Below, piece by piece: positions 24,573-36,263 of a DNA stretch of 64,000 nucleotides; position 1 is the first letter of the stretch; the number at the start of each line of letters is the position of its first letter. The notes below the pieces were generated by a model. The model was not told the DNA's origin and made no database searches. It worked only from the letters and a program-made list of their open reading frames with translations. The stretch is from Circinella minor (taxonomy: Eukaryota > Mucoromycota > Mucoromycetes > Mucorales > Lichtheimiaceae): contig JAEPRB010000001.1 in NCBI GenBank assembly GCA_016758965.1, forward strand, positions 496,001-560,000, in the 5' to 3' direction. The translations under genes were made by a program, and so were the position numbers.

Positions 24573-25307
24573 TTATTTTTGATAAAACGCCGATGAAGAT
24601 GGTACAACAGTTAAAGAAAGTGATTGACGTAATATTCGTCGACTTTGTTCCCATTCTTGTTCAATTTCTTCATCTACTTGTTCCATGATACATCCAAGTT
24701 CAGTTCGTACTATAGATGCTAATCCCATGGTATATTTTACATAAGCATTTTCCTTTTCAATTATATCGTTATCTGATGTGGGATGATGTATCACTTGATC
24801 ATTATAAAATTCTTCGTAAGGGGTTGCTAAGAAATCATCAGATGCTGATGATGTTGTACTGGTTGATGAACAACGGAGTGATTCTGCCATAGTAGTACCT
24901 GTAGGTGATAATGGCTGTTGTTGTTGTTGTTGTTGTTCCTCTTCTTCTCCTTGTTGCTTTCGAGTGGCTATTGATGATGATTCTTCATCTTCTGTTAATT
25001 TATCCAGTGAAGTAGCACTTTTTAAACTGATAGGTGATGTAGTAAGAAAAGAAGAAAGTCGATTACGCATTTTACGTGCTTTTGTAGGTAACTGATTATT
25101 ATTATCATTATGCTGATGAGATGATAATGGAGATGATTCGAATATATTTGTCATGGATACACTTTTATGAAATGAAAGTCTTTGTGGTTTCTTACGATGT
25201 TCGGGTGATGATGATGGTGGTGGTCCAAGCGGTATAGCTGACGACCAGCGTCTACTTTTAGGTTTGTCAGGTGGAGATAATGATGAAGGACTAAATAGAG
25301 ACGGCAT
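24573..25307 (-). CDS. Ser/Gln-rich protein of unknown function
   Basis: A single exon of 244 residues. The start is the ATG of MPSLFSPSSL; the open frame continues upstream, but that part is low-complexity leader. The N-terminal half is basic and Ser/Pro-rich with SRRWSSAIPLGPPPSSSP and RLSFHKSVSMTNIF, which contain RxxS-type phosphorylation-like sites. A Glu/Gln run (EEEEQQQQQQQ) lies in the middle. The C terminus (about 190-235) is an acidic amphipathic helical stretch (NAYVKYTMGLASIVRTELGC, EEIEQEWEQSRRILRQSLSL) and the most likely folded part. No domain recognised. It lies between a gene-free region and the MULE relics. Confidence 0.7.
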   Translation of the reverse strand: MPSLFSPSSLSPPDKPKSRRWSSAIPLGPPPSSSPEHRKKPQRLSFHKSVSMTNIFESSPLSSHQHNDNNNQLPTKARKMRNRLSSFLTTSPISLKSATSLDKLTEDEESSSIATRKQQGEEEEQQQQQQQPLSPTGTTMAESLRCSSTSTTSSASDDFLATPYEEFYNDQVIHHPTSDNDIIEKENAYVKYTMGLASIVRTELGCIMEQVDEEIEQEWEQSRRILRQSLSLTVVPSSSAFYQK

Positions 25308-25839
25308 GACGATAATTATGTGTGTATGTTGATAATGATAAGAGTAATTGAGAATGTGTATGTAAAAGTTGTAATGCGTATGTTTGAGAAATAAAAAGAT
25401 TAAAAAAAAAGAGAGAAACAATAAGCCCCCTCTTATGTAGTTATTATGCCAAGAATATATATAAAAAAAAATGAAACGAAAGAAAAGTAAAAAAGGTTTT
25501 TTTTTTGTATGAGTAACAAAAAAAAAGAGTTTAATAAAAATGCGGCTGTAACGTTTTTTTTTCCGAGCTAAAAGAAGAATCATATGATCTAGAATAAGTA
25601 AAGTGTAATAATGTTCTTTGTTGTTAATAAAATAAAACAAGAAGCATTTCTATGCGTTGTGTGTGTACATTGTTTGTGTGTGAAATTGAAAATGGTCATG
25701 CGGTTTTTTGCTACGCGTAAATTGCTAAGCCTGTGTGTATAACCGATTCATTCTCCGATATCCTGCATCACATAAAAGTCCGAGAAAAGGGGAAGTCTTT
25801 CATTGTGGTTTTGTGTCGTCACCACCTTGCCACAATTTC
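25308..25839. other. Leader and promoter of the Ser/Gln-rich gene
   Basis: T/A-rich sequence upstream of the minus-strand start. Nothing else recognised. Confidence 0.4.
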
Positions 25840-26175
25840 GTTTACTAATGATAAAGGAGTTGTTTTACTTGGAAGCCTAAAGCCAACCATGCTTCTAATC
25901 TGGTACCCGTTGCCTCGACATTGTTTGAGAAAAAAAAAGATCTGGTGTTTTATGAATTTGACAAACCTATGACGATGATCGATGTACAACCGTGCCCAAA
26001 GTTTCAAACCGAGAGTTAACCCGAGAAACTGGGAATAAGACCCTTTCAACAACTTACATTCACAAAAATATACTTACTCATAACAACATATTCGGTAGTA
26101 CCAAAATTGTACTGATAATAGAGAACTACTTTGATCAAATAAGCTAATTGATTCTTTAGAAAGTTTATACTCTTT
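25840..26175 (-). repeat. Inverted end of MULE-related sequence, left copy
   Basis: The reverse complement matches 30190-30535: TTGATCAAAGTA, AGTTGTTGAAAGGGTCT, TTTTTCTCAAACA.TGTCGA and onward. The match runs through the 5'-side coding remnant of the plus-strand MULE copy and about 200 bases beyond. The two copies face each other and bracket the transposase relics. Confidence 0.75.
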
Positions 26176-26289
26176 TTTGTAAAGATGATATTGATATTTT
26201 AGGTATATACATATAAATAGAACTTTTTACGAGAATGTAGTCAAATAAAACGACAACATCATGGTGTACGTACGATTTAAACTTCGGAA

Positions 26290-26398
26290 AAAATAAATTC
26301 AAAACAATCAAAAAAGATAAAAGTAATTGTTCAAGACATGATGGCTTTTATTAGGTCAAAAATCAAGAGTCAGGTTAGTGTACGTACAGCGTACTATA
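26290..26398. repeat. Dispersed repeat R3, copy 2
   Basis: Inverted match to 15283-15375 (GTCAAAAATCAAGAGTCAG, AAGACATGATGGCTTTTATT). Confidence 0.75.
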
Positions 26399-26637
26399 CT
26401 GATACAAAAGTACCACTTCTATTGTTCTGTGTTCCATAAGTTTAAAATAGAGTCCAAAAGAAATGTGGGAATATTGACAAAAAAAGATCAATTGTAAAAG
26501 AACAATGATAATAATAACAAAAGAATTTTAAAAGATATTTTTAAAAGTCTTTGTGTAGAAAAAGAAGAACCCTTTGGCTCTGTAGAAGGTAAATATGAAC
26601 CACCCCTACCTACTTTTAGATAATTTATGGATCTATC

Positions 26638-26917
26638 TAGTTGAGAATCTGTTTATTCCTGAAATAAAATTACTACTCTTTTACATCTTTTCTAAACTAT
26701 GTAGCTATCTTATTTTATCCGATTATGGCTAAACTATATTTTATACGAATGGACGAGAGGACCTATTATATTTGTTCTATTATAAATATTAATTCTATAT
26801 CATTCTCTGAAACCGTTTATGACAGTTGTTACTAATCTCATTCTTTCTTTGATGTTCCTTTTTTATTCCGATTAATAATAAGAACGAATCAAAATAAATA
26901 ATAGTGTTTAATTGGTG
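26638..26917. repeat. Dispersed repeat R2, copy 2
   Basis: Inverted match to 18475-18772, from TAGTTGAGAATCTGTTTATT to AATAATAGTGTTTAATTGGT. It lies immediately downstream of the minus-strand MULE relic. Confidence 0.8.
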
Positions 26918-26953
26918 ATATCTTTTATCCTTGACGGAATGATGTTTGACCAA

Positions 26954-29135
26954 TTATTCATGAATGGATGGGATATATGTTTTATTATGGTGGTTCATCA
27001 CACGTTCTTCGCGCCGCAAAAGATTCTGTTCTCGATTTGCAACAATAGACGTATCTAACAGCGGCGGTGTTATGACTTTCTGATCAGTCCCAGGCGAAGT
27101 AATGGAAATATGATCACCAAAAATGATATTATCATTGTTACTATCATCATCGTTTCCATCATCACTGTCATCAGGTAGCATTGGAGGTACTGCAGAATTT
27201 TTGCCGGAGTAAGACAGCGAGGATGCCCAACATTTTCTTCCACCCTCATTGTACTGAAAACATTTTCGTTTTTCTATACGTATACGATATCATTTTTATG
27301 CCATTAAAACATTTAGGTGACCTATAAATCAATAGTATATGAAACAGAAAAAAACACAACGTACATCTAGAATACGAATAAATGGCGCTGTTATTCGACG
27401 ATGAATGAAGAAGTGGTTAGGACCAAATCTTCCATGTGGAGAACGGCGGACAAAATACTTGCATATCATATATCGACTAGTGAGAAGACTAGGACATCCA
27501 CAGGTCCATGTTTCGATTGATGGTTGGCATAATGCACTTGCATTTTAATTTTCTTCTCGACCAACAAGCTGATTCCGTGCTTTTGTGAACTCATTGGTCC
27601 ATCTTATGGCATGGCTTCCGATAACCGTGTCACCGTTAAATTTGTATCCATAATAACATACACCAATAAAACTAAACGAGCACGATTGTAATGGTATAGG
27701 TGATTACGTTTCAATACTTTCCAATGGGCCTCAATTAGCATCGTTGTTTTTGCTATCGGGATACAATTACCGGTAGTACAGCGCGCCCAAGTTTTCCATG
27801 CCCTAGGATTGTACCATTCATTAAACAGATAGAATCAAGTATCAATATATTCACAATGATTGCAGAATGAATAAATCTCACACGCAGCACCAATATATAT
27901 TTGGGCTGGTGTTCGATGACCTGGAACTAAATAACACAGTATACATTAAGTTGTAATTAGAAACGGAAATGATATATTTTACCATAGAAAAGAATCATTA
28001 CATAGAAAAATTTTATACATCCATTACCATCGATCAATGAGTGCATATGGAAATGCTTTGTGACTATGCTAAGAATGGTTTCACGGTCTTGACCTGGACA
28101 ACTAGGCCGTCGACGATCTCCACGACCACCAATACCGGATGTCCAAGTAGAAATATTTAGAAAATCAGGGAAAAAGGTGGATCCCATAATAACGTCATAT
28201 GAAGGAATATTTCTACTTATTGGCCCAGATAATTTTTTATCAATTGCTCGTTTAAAATGCCAAGGACAAAGTCTAAGTCGGATAGGATTACATCCCCAGA
28301 CTGTTTTAATTACCTTCCTTTGAGCTTTGTCTTTATCAGAGGACATAAAAGCTGGAACGAATCCATGATCACGCAACTTCATGAAAAAACGTTTTAGTGC
28401 CTTTGTTTTTGTTCCATTGGGGGCATTTTTTCGAGTTTTGTGTATAAGAAATATGTAATAGGATATGCTACTCTATTGACGTTTGTAACAATACCAAACA
28501 ACCCTGCATCAGCACGATTTTGTTTTGAAAGTTGAGTCAATTACATATATTCATGAATATTACTTTTTTCAATAAGAAGTTGAAAAAAAGGTGTAACAAA
28601 ACCAAATCCAACATAATACAATGTACGTTTTCATGCAATCTAGTTTTTATTATTTATTGTATTTATATAAGATTCTATTTATGCTCTATCCTTTCAATTA
28701 TTGCTACTATCACAACTACATACTGTCACATGAAGCTTTTAAAGCAGAAAAAAAATATGTCTAATGTTAGTATTTCTTCTTTTAGTACGTACCACCTCAT
28801 AAAACCCTTGGTTATTATAGCGCTGAACTAGCATTCTCGCCGATAACAGCTGGTCAGGATGAATGCGATATTCGCGTTCGAATGTTCTTGTCCACCAATA
28901 ATAGCTCCCGGATTATATTTCGATAAACACTTTCTGCATTGTTGAGGTGTGAGCTTCTCGAAATTGCTTCCCGTATTTCCTGAGGAACAATGTTACGTTC
29001 AAGTTGCTGGTACGTAGCGTAATCGTTCAACAGCATCAGTGGGTGGGTGACTTTTGTGGCGTACCTTGAGCTCCACATATCCAACCTGGCGTTTAAAAAC
29101 AACCAAACATAGGAGCCGTTGAAATTTCGCGACAA
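26954..29135 (-). pseudogene. MULE (Mutator-like) transposase relic
   Basis: Reading the minus strand from high to low coordinates: about 29135-28854 an N-terminal-side segment (LERNIVPQEIREAISRSSHL); about 28500-28380 the lead-in to the DDE core (GLFGIVTNVNRVAYPITYF); about 28382-28200 the second-Asp and C/H region (FMSSDKDKAQRKVIKTVWG, LRLCPWHFKRAI). Then about 27860-27600 carries FNEWYNPRAWKTWARC and EAHWKVLKRNHLYHYNRARL, and about 27530-27400 a SWIM zinc finger (WTCGCPSLLTSRYMICKYF). These are hallmarks of Mutator-like transposases. Frame changes and stops separate the blocks. In the SWIM finger the expected final His (CKH) is Tyr (CKY). The open tail to 26954 is acidic. It is a dead copy. 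Confidence 0.8.
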
Positions 29136-29169
29136 GGTCTAACCGGGGTAATAGTTATCCGGGAAGCAT

Positions 29170-29197
29170 TCGCGACATTTTTTTTTTTTTGTCGCGA
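29170..29197. repeat. Perfect hairpin with poly-T loop
   Basis: TCGCGACA, twelve T, then TGTCGCGA: an 8-bp perfect stem, GC-rich in an AT-rich setting. Another CGCGACAAGG lies at about 29128. It stands at the 5' border of the minus-strand MULE relic and may be a remnant of element ends. Confidence 0.6.
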
Positions 29198-29433
29198 CCG
29201 GTACGTAAACTAATGTACCGACTTAGAAAAAGGATGCTTTTTAATTTTTTGACATGATGATATTTAGATTTGATTAGGATAAAAAAAACTTTATTATAAT
29301 AATTCCAAATATGCAGAAAATATAGAAAAAATTGACAGGATACAAAATATAGAGAAAAATATTCGGTGCCGCATTTGTTTGTCCACTTTTATTCAGTTTT
29401 ATCATTTTCTTAATTATTATTTTATAATGAGCA

Positions 29434-30330
29434 CCAACAACAATCGCATTTCCAGCATTTGAAATCCTCGTGTCTTACGTCATGTTCGGAATACCACAGA
29501 TGCACCAACAATTGATGAAGCTTCTCAAGAAGCTTCTTTTGACGAAAACACCATGTACTTTTGTCACGGATGTTACCAGGTAAAAGCAGAAACAGCTTCT
29601 TTGGGTAGAAATACCCCTGATAAAACTTGTGATGCTTGCCGCGGATGTGATACGCCTCGACGTGTAATCCCCTTTGATGGCATGGTGTTCTTGGATTCTC
29701 TTGATGAAGAATCTCATGGCATCAATGAGGAATTTCATCAACCAAATGACCAAGTAAGAATATATATTTATAACTTATCATACACAATGTTGTTGATTAA
29801 AGCTGATAAAAAAAAACTATAATATAGGGGATGTATACATTTACTTCTTATGTCTGCATTGACCCTGAATTGGAGCTCATGGGAGACAGACAAGTAATGG
29901 ATTGGATTCTCGATGTGGTTGGGCAGTGTGACGGTATCGTTATGTTCTGCGTAATAAAGCTGATCCAATACAATCATTTGATATACCGTTTACTGGATAC
30001 TGTTCCTGATCATTGACTTACCAACAAAATAATCCAGATAGAGAGCGTGTCCGTCAACATGAACGGATGCCTGTATATGACTGTCATGGCCGTGGAAAGC
30101 TTAGATATGCTAAAGTGGAAAGGAAAGAGAATGGAGATAATGTCACTACCGGGTTGCATGGATTGAAATTAAAGTGCCCTAAAATGATGAAGGATCAATT
30201 GTGCTACTTGATCAAAGTAACTTCCCGGCACGAATATGATTTCGCTATTGCTGGATTTGGTGTTATAAGTAAATATTTTTGTGAAGATAAGTTGTTGAAA
30301 GGGTCTCATTCCAGTTTCTTTGATTAACTA
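29434..30330 (+). pseudogene. N-terminal part of a second MULE transposase
   Basis: Plus-strand pieces: 29554-29753 contains a CxxC-type zinc-ribbon-like stretch (YFCHGCYQVKAETASLGRN, CDACRGC) of the sort found N-terminal in fungal MULE proteins. After an apparent intron (about 29753-29828) comes DPELELMGDRQVMDWILDVV. Then, after frame changes, NPDRERVRQHERMPVYDCHG, matching the 'R..M..FDC.G' block of MULE/FAR1-type N termini. A stop early in the frame (after NNNRISSI) and at least two frame shifts show decay. It faces the opposite way to the relic at 26954-29135, so the two halves come from different insertions or an inversion. Confidence 0.65.
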
Positions 30331-30535
30331 TAGGTTTGTTGCTTCGGGCTATGGTCTTATTAGATCGACCATGGACGTAGGTCAGGGAAGTCCAAATCGA
30401 CGTACGTCTGTCAAACTAAAAAAAAAACCCAGCTCTTTTTTTTTTCTCAAACATTGTCGAAACAATGAGTGTCGTATTAGTAGTGTTGTTTGTTTTAGCC
30501 TCCCAAGTGAAGCAAATATACTCATTAATTAAACT
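30190..30535 (+). repeat. Inverted end of MULE-related sequence, right copy
   Basis: Inverted match of 25840-26175. The translated part in both copies reads a related peptide (FFFLKHCRNNECRISSVVCF here, FFFLKQCRGNGYQIRSMVGF on the left), so the repeat was coding or descends from coding DNA. Confidence 0.7.
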
Positions 30536-31825
30536 TTATTATCAATAAACAAATCCATAAATCTTTTAAACCTATTCCTTTATTAAATGATTTTTGGCTT
30601 CTTTAACAATAAAGTCTTTTTTTTTTCTTAACGTTCTTACAATTTTTTTTTTTTTGTTAAGACGACTTTCCAAAACATTTAACCGAATGAGAACCAAAGC
30701 TGTTGAAGTCACTTTAAGAATAAACTTTATCACAGGCTTCACTATATATAGTTACTAACATTCTTTTGACAATTGACCCAAAACTGCTCAATTGGATTTC
30801 GTTGAGAATAATATGAAGGAAGATATATATACCGATATCCTCGATATAAAATATAATTTATGGTCATTATTATGCAACAAGTAGAAAATAAACAAGGGTC
30901 CCCTATCTGAACACGACTTTATTTCTAAATCCAGTGACTTAATTTTTGAACGTGTAAAGGTGTCTTGCACGACATTAATTTCCAAGACAGCAACTTTTTT
31001 TTTCTGAAATGTATTATAAAGATAAAGATAATATAATGTCGCATGAAATGCTTGACATTTTTTTTTTCAACAACCCCGATATGAATTTTTTTTTATGAAA
31101 AAATAATCTCAAACTCAAAAAAAAAGGGGGGGGGGGAGGGAGGTTACTATGTAAGCAATAAGAAGGGCAGAGACAAAATAATTAGTATCTACCCCCCCAG
31201 AATTTCCAATTTCGTTTTAACGTAAACTTCTTAACATCTAGAACTATATTCATAAGGCAATATGAATTTATATGAAAATATAGATAATTGGGTAGACTAT
31301 TGATTCAAGAAACAACAAATTCCATCTTACTATATAAGATTATTATGAAAGATGAAAATGAAAGGTTTGAACCCTCCAAGTTAAACAAAAGGAAAAAAAA
31401 AAAAGTCGAGTACGTGGCCGTATCGAATCTCGAAATGTAATATTTTAACAAGCAGATATAAAAAGTAACCATTTAACTGTTAAGGCGGTTAAGCTTTTGA
31501 GGTTAATCTGGTAGCTACAAAACATCCTGTAAATATTTCATATAATTAGATTAAACTGTACAAAAAAATACAAAAAATGACATTTCATAATGTAGCAAGT
31601 TAATTTAAGGTAATATTGCTACTTTTCGGAGCTAACTTCTAGTGGTAAAAATGGACAACATTCATAAATGTACGGTATAGATAATGATCCAGCAATTTAA
31701 TCAAGTAATTGATTAATCAAGAACAAAAAATATATTTATAATTAATTAATACATCAGTGAGTAGTTGTATAAATGTTATTATGTAAATCCTACGTATCCG
31801 CAGTACTGTTACAGTGGTATAATTA
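30536..31825. other. AT-rich spacer
   Basis: No gene recognised. It holds a mixed A/G homopolymer tract near 31117-31142 and ends at the next MITE. Confidence 0.4.
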
Positions 31826-32171
31826 CAGTCCTCCCGCTTTTGCAAATCTTTCAGTTATGCACCCTTTTTTTTTTTTTTTTTGGAAATGTTAAAAATACTG
31901 AATGGAATCGCAACTTGCCACTTACATCAAGGTTTTTGGGCGAGTTGCACTTATCGGGAATAAACGATACTACAATTTACATAATAATTGTGTATAGTAT
32001 TCTTATGAATCATGATCTCCAAATAGGAAAATTACCAAAAATGTCTACAAACCATGTTTCATGAAATACTGTATTTGAATGTTCATATAAAGTTTCACTT
32101 GTCGCAAGTCTTTGGTTCTGTAACAAAAAATCAGGAAATTTCAGGTGTGCAAAACCACGGGGGGTTGACTA
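31826..32171. mobile_element. MITE-like element with TA target duplication (copy 2)
   Basis: About 346 bp, direct-orientation relative of 14952-15281. Left border ATTA|CAGTCCTCCCGCTTTTGCA, right border TGTGCAAAACCACGGGGGGT then TGACTA|TA. It carries a 20-odd T run inside. It shares the internal blocks of copy 1 but has diverged by indels. No coding capacity. Confidence 0.7.
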
Positions 32172-34305
32172 TATTTGATGATGAAATACAAGTATGTACA
32201 TGAAGAAATTGAAAAAGAACAACAAAAGGCGAGGAATACTATTTAGCAACAACCTGTTGATAAAAATTCACTGGATGATAAGGATGGTTTGAATATTTTT
32301 TCATTTGTTGCATAGAAGAAAAGAGTTGAGATGACATTTAAGCTCACAAGTGGATTAGCCTCTATCAATTACATGAGTAGCTATTATATAAAATAGAATT
32401 AAAATATTATTATAATTGCATACAGTAAATAGTTAGGCCAAGAACATGTGTTACCAGTTTATCGAACAACCTATACTCTACTAAGAAAATATAATTCAGA
32501 TATTTCTATCGTTGTAAGCTAGACATTATAACTGGTATAAATGCACCTAACACTTCATTCAATAAAGGTCAAGATTTATAAATGACATCGGCTGTAAATC
32601 TTCTTGGTCTAAGTTTTGCGCCAATCAATATAAACATTTCTTTGTTTCTACGTAGATTTGCAACTCCAAGTACAGTATTTTGGCACATCTGAGTCGACTA
32701 GGTCTTCAGCCACATGACTATTATAGGATTCATAAAGTGTAGATTCTCGCTAGTAGCTTTTGTTACATTGGTTATTTGACGAATACGTCAAACCAAAAGA
32801 AAAATGACCAGTCATCAAAATTAATATTAAAATACGCTGAAGAAGAGATCATCACTGCATCGCTTCTCTATTACATTCTATTGATAAAACTGTCTTTGTT
32901 ATTCGTCATTGTTTTTTTTTTTAATTCCTCTCCCTTTTCAGGATAGAGACAAGTTTTGTTCATACACACTGCTCATCTATCCGGTAAAATTTGATGGATT
33001 TAAAAAAATTGGTTTTTGTTATACAATATTTTATAGAGCCGAAAAATGTAGCTATTATATGGTTTTCACCATGGCATCTTCAAATTCTCCTTTGTATTTG
33101 TAGTCATGGTAGTAATATTGCGAGTAAGAACACTTATATTTTTCAATTAAACTAATTCTTTTTTATAAAGCAGGTATACTCAGCCAATAACAATGATACA
33201 TATTATTTATAATAAGTGTTTGTGAATGAGACTCCCTTTTTGATGCAGGCTGGAAGAACCTGTTACTGCTGTTGTCACAGTTACTTCTGCGGCAGCTGCA
33301 GTTTTTATCATTGTTTGTTTGTTGTTATTGTTGTCACGATACGTATATGCAAAAATAATTGTAAATACTCCTGCTCTATTTTTTCACATTTGTCGTCATC
33401 ATCTTGTTGAAATAATAGGGGGGGATGTAAAATGGTGATGTGTAGGACTTTAATAGTTGTTTTTGTTGGAAATAGATCAACAAAGAATAGAATCGTAATG
33501 ATTTTAAAATGTTTGATCTTGTTAAGCTGAGTTTAAATAGAGTTATCAAACTATTAATAAAATTAATCAGCCTTTACATATACTGGAACGTAAAAATGTG
33601 AAATGACATCTCATGATACCTCAAAGTTGAGATTTACGTCAAGTGAAATTTAAACTTCTTGTTCCACGAAAGTGAAAAAAAAAAGAAAAAAAAAAGTTGG
33701 GGGAGGATAACTAAAAAATGTCAATCATTTTATCTATTGTTAGATATTTATGTCTTTGTTCCTGGATTAATTGTGTGGTTTTTTTAATATGGTTTATCCT
33801 GTGAAAATTTTTAGCTGCACTTTCTTTTTCATTCTTGGTGCGCCGAATTAAAAATATATGTATATAAAAGATTGGAACATTAAGTTATATACTTATAACA
33901 CGTGTAAATAACGTAGGACAAAGAATAAACCCCCCTCTTACACTCTTTGTAACACGATGTTTGGTCATGGTTTTGTAACTCAAGTTTGAAGTAATATGTG
34001 TGTGGTCAATAATAATAATAATTTCTTATGTTAATGCAATGATAGTTTTTGTACAATTTTATTTTATTTCATCAATAAAAAATAATTCAAAAAGAAAAGA
34101 TGACAATTAATTTATTGATGATCATTACAGGCCCTATTTTTATTATTATTATTATTAGAAATGATTGAATTTGATATAATAATGCGTTGTAAGTATATTC
34201 TTTTCGGGGGATGAGGGATGGGGGAGGATGATTATATTATAAGATTGATTGTTTTATATATATATAGGGGGACCTCAATATACACTATTTATTCAAATAG
34301 AGAAA

Positions 34306-34345
<40 letters not shown>

Positions 34346-34770
34346 ATGATCGCCCATGGTCAATGACTATAATTATGCCATCCCTTTTTCGATTATTTAT
34401 TACTTCAAGAAAGAAATTAGCTCATAAATATACTTTTTGGTTTCTTCTTTGTTTTCTGCATTAGACTGTTTCTTTCTTTCTTTCTTTCTCTTCTTTCATA
34501 TCTTTTTTTTTATTTTTTATTTTTTATTTTTTTATTTTTATTTTTATTTTTCTAATTAATATTATTCTTATTTCTTTTCTTTACTTTTTCCCCTTCTTCT
34601 TCTCCCCGGTCCCTTCCTTAATATTCCCCTTTATCTCTTTTAGCATATACATACAATATACCATAACGACCTATAGACCAACTAGCAACAAATATATATA
34701 AAAGTAAAAAAAAAAAAAAAATACCTTACCCCTCAAAAAGGAAAAAAAAAAAAAAAAAAAAAGGCAAGCT
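32172..34770. other. Spacer and promoter of the P4-ATPase gene
   Basis: AT-rich sequence to about 34200 with no supported gene. From 34440 to 34640 it is strongly T/C-rich, then A-rich up to the ATG, a typical fungal leader. A candidate membrane exon at 33216-33410 is discussed among the rejected items. Confidence 0.45.
34311..34343. repeat. GA dinucleotide microsatellite
   Basis: Sixteen AG units lie about 430 bases upstream of the P4-ATPase start. GA tracts can be nucleosome-poor, but no regulatory role is shown. Confidence 0.95.
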
Positions 34771-36226
34771 ATGGCTTCTTCGACGACGACGAATAGTTTT
34801 TGGGAAAAACTAGTTCAAAAGTTTCGACCCACAACAGAAACCAACAAAAAGAACCCATTCCCAACAGCATCTACCGAGAGCCGAAACATCTATGTCAATA
34901 CCGAAATACCCAGTGAAGAACTTGATGACTATGGACAACCTTCAAAACAATTCATCGCCAACAAGATCCGTACTGCCAAATATACTTGGTATACGTTTTT
35001 ACCTAAAAATCTTATGGAACAATTTCGAGGCATCGCCAACTTGTATTTTTTATTCTTGGTTATTTTACAAATGTTTCCCCTGTTTAGTACATCAGCATCC
35101 CCTATTTTGGTTATTTTACCATTAGCCGCCATTCTCATCATCACCGGAGCTAAAGATGCTTTCGAAGATAATAAACGACATAAAACCGATCAAAGTGTTA
35201 ATAAGGCAGTTACTTATACCATAAGAGATTGGAAAAATGTCAACGTGGCTGTGTATAAAGTATCATTAGGTCGACGTTGGCTTAACGCGCTTGTCAAATT
35301 TATTAAACAACCTTTTAAAAAATCACCACCCTTGGAAGATGATTTAAATGACCTCAGCCGTGTTACAACTGTTCAGTCCGATTTTATCGAATTGCCTCAA
35401 AAAAAAAGTAGTGCATCATCTTTATTTCGTTCTAGCGCTACACCATTCAAACGAGTGTTTAAGGGAAAAAAGAAAATGCCTTATCGACCCGGTCAAATAC
35501 CTCATTCAGTGCTTCGACGTTCGGGACGTGGGAATGGACAAGATTCTGAAAAAAAGAAAAAAAAGAAACATAGTTCATTGGCGCGTCAACCTCTCGATAA
35601 ACGATGGCTAAAATCGCGTTGGCAAGATTTACGTGTAGGTGATTTTGTTTATCTCAGGAACGATGATGCTGTACCTGCCGATATTGCGATTTTATCAACA
35701 TCCGAACAAGATGGTCTGTGCTATGTCGAAACTCAAAATTTGGACGGCGAAACGAATTTAAAGATTATGCGGTCTTTGCAAGCTACAAGTGAAATCAATA
35801 CGATTGATGATTGTAAACGATCTGAATTTTATATCGAAAGTGAACCACCTCATGCTAATTTATATACATTTAATGGTGCACTCAAGTGGAAGGTTCGGAT
35901 GGATTTTAATGAAGAAGAAGAAGGCGGTGCTAGTCCAATGATGATGTCACCATCCAATACATTAACACCTATGGATCAAGAAGATGGAAATTTTGATGAT
36001 GAAGATGATGATGATGAGGTATTACATGAAAAAACAGAAGCCATTACAAGTAGTAGTGTACTTTTACGTGGATGTGTTGTTCGTAATACTGGATGGGTTA
36101 TTGGACTTGTTTTATTTACCGGTAATGAAACCAAAATTATGTTAAATTCGGGCAAGACGCCGAGTAAACGAAGTAAAATTGAAAAGGCAACAAATCCACA
36201 TGTAAGTTTAAACCCATATTCGGATT

Positions 36227-36263
<37 letters not shown>

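Noticed and set aside
25308..25640. Upstream extension of the Ser/Gln-rich protein
   Set aside because: Translation is Phe/Leu/Lys-rich, typical of a T-rich leader; the ATG at 25307 starts the balanced coding composition.
33216..33410. Possible exon: one frame gives a membrane helix (AAAAVFIIVCLLLLLSRY), another a Cys-rich peptide (CYCCCHSYFCGSCS)
   Set aside because: The two frames conflict, neither has a convincing upstream exon, and the sequence is a simple TGT/CTG-rich stretch.
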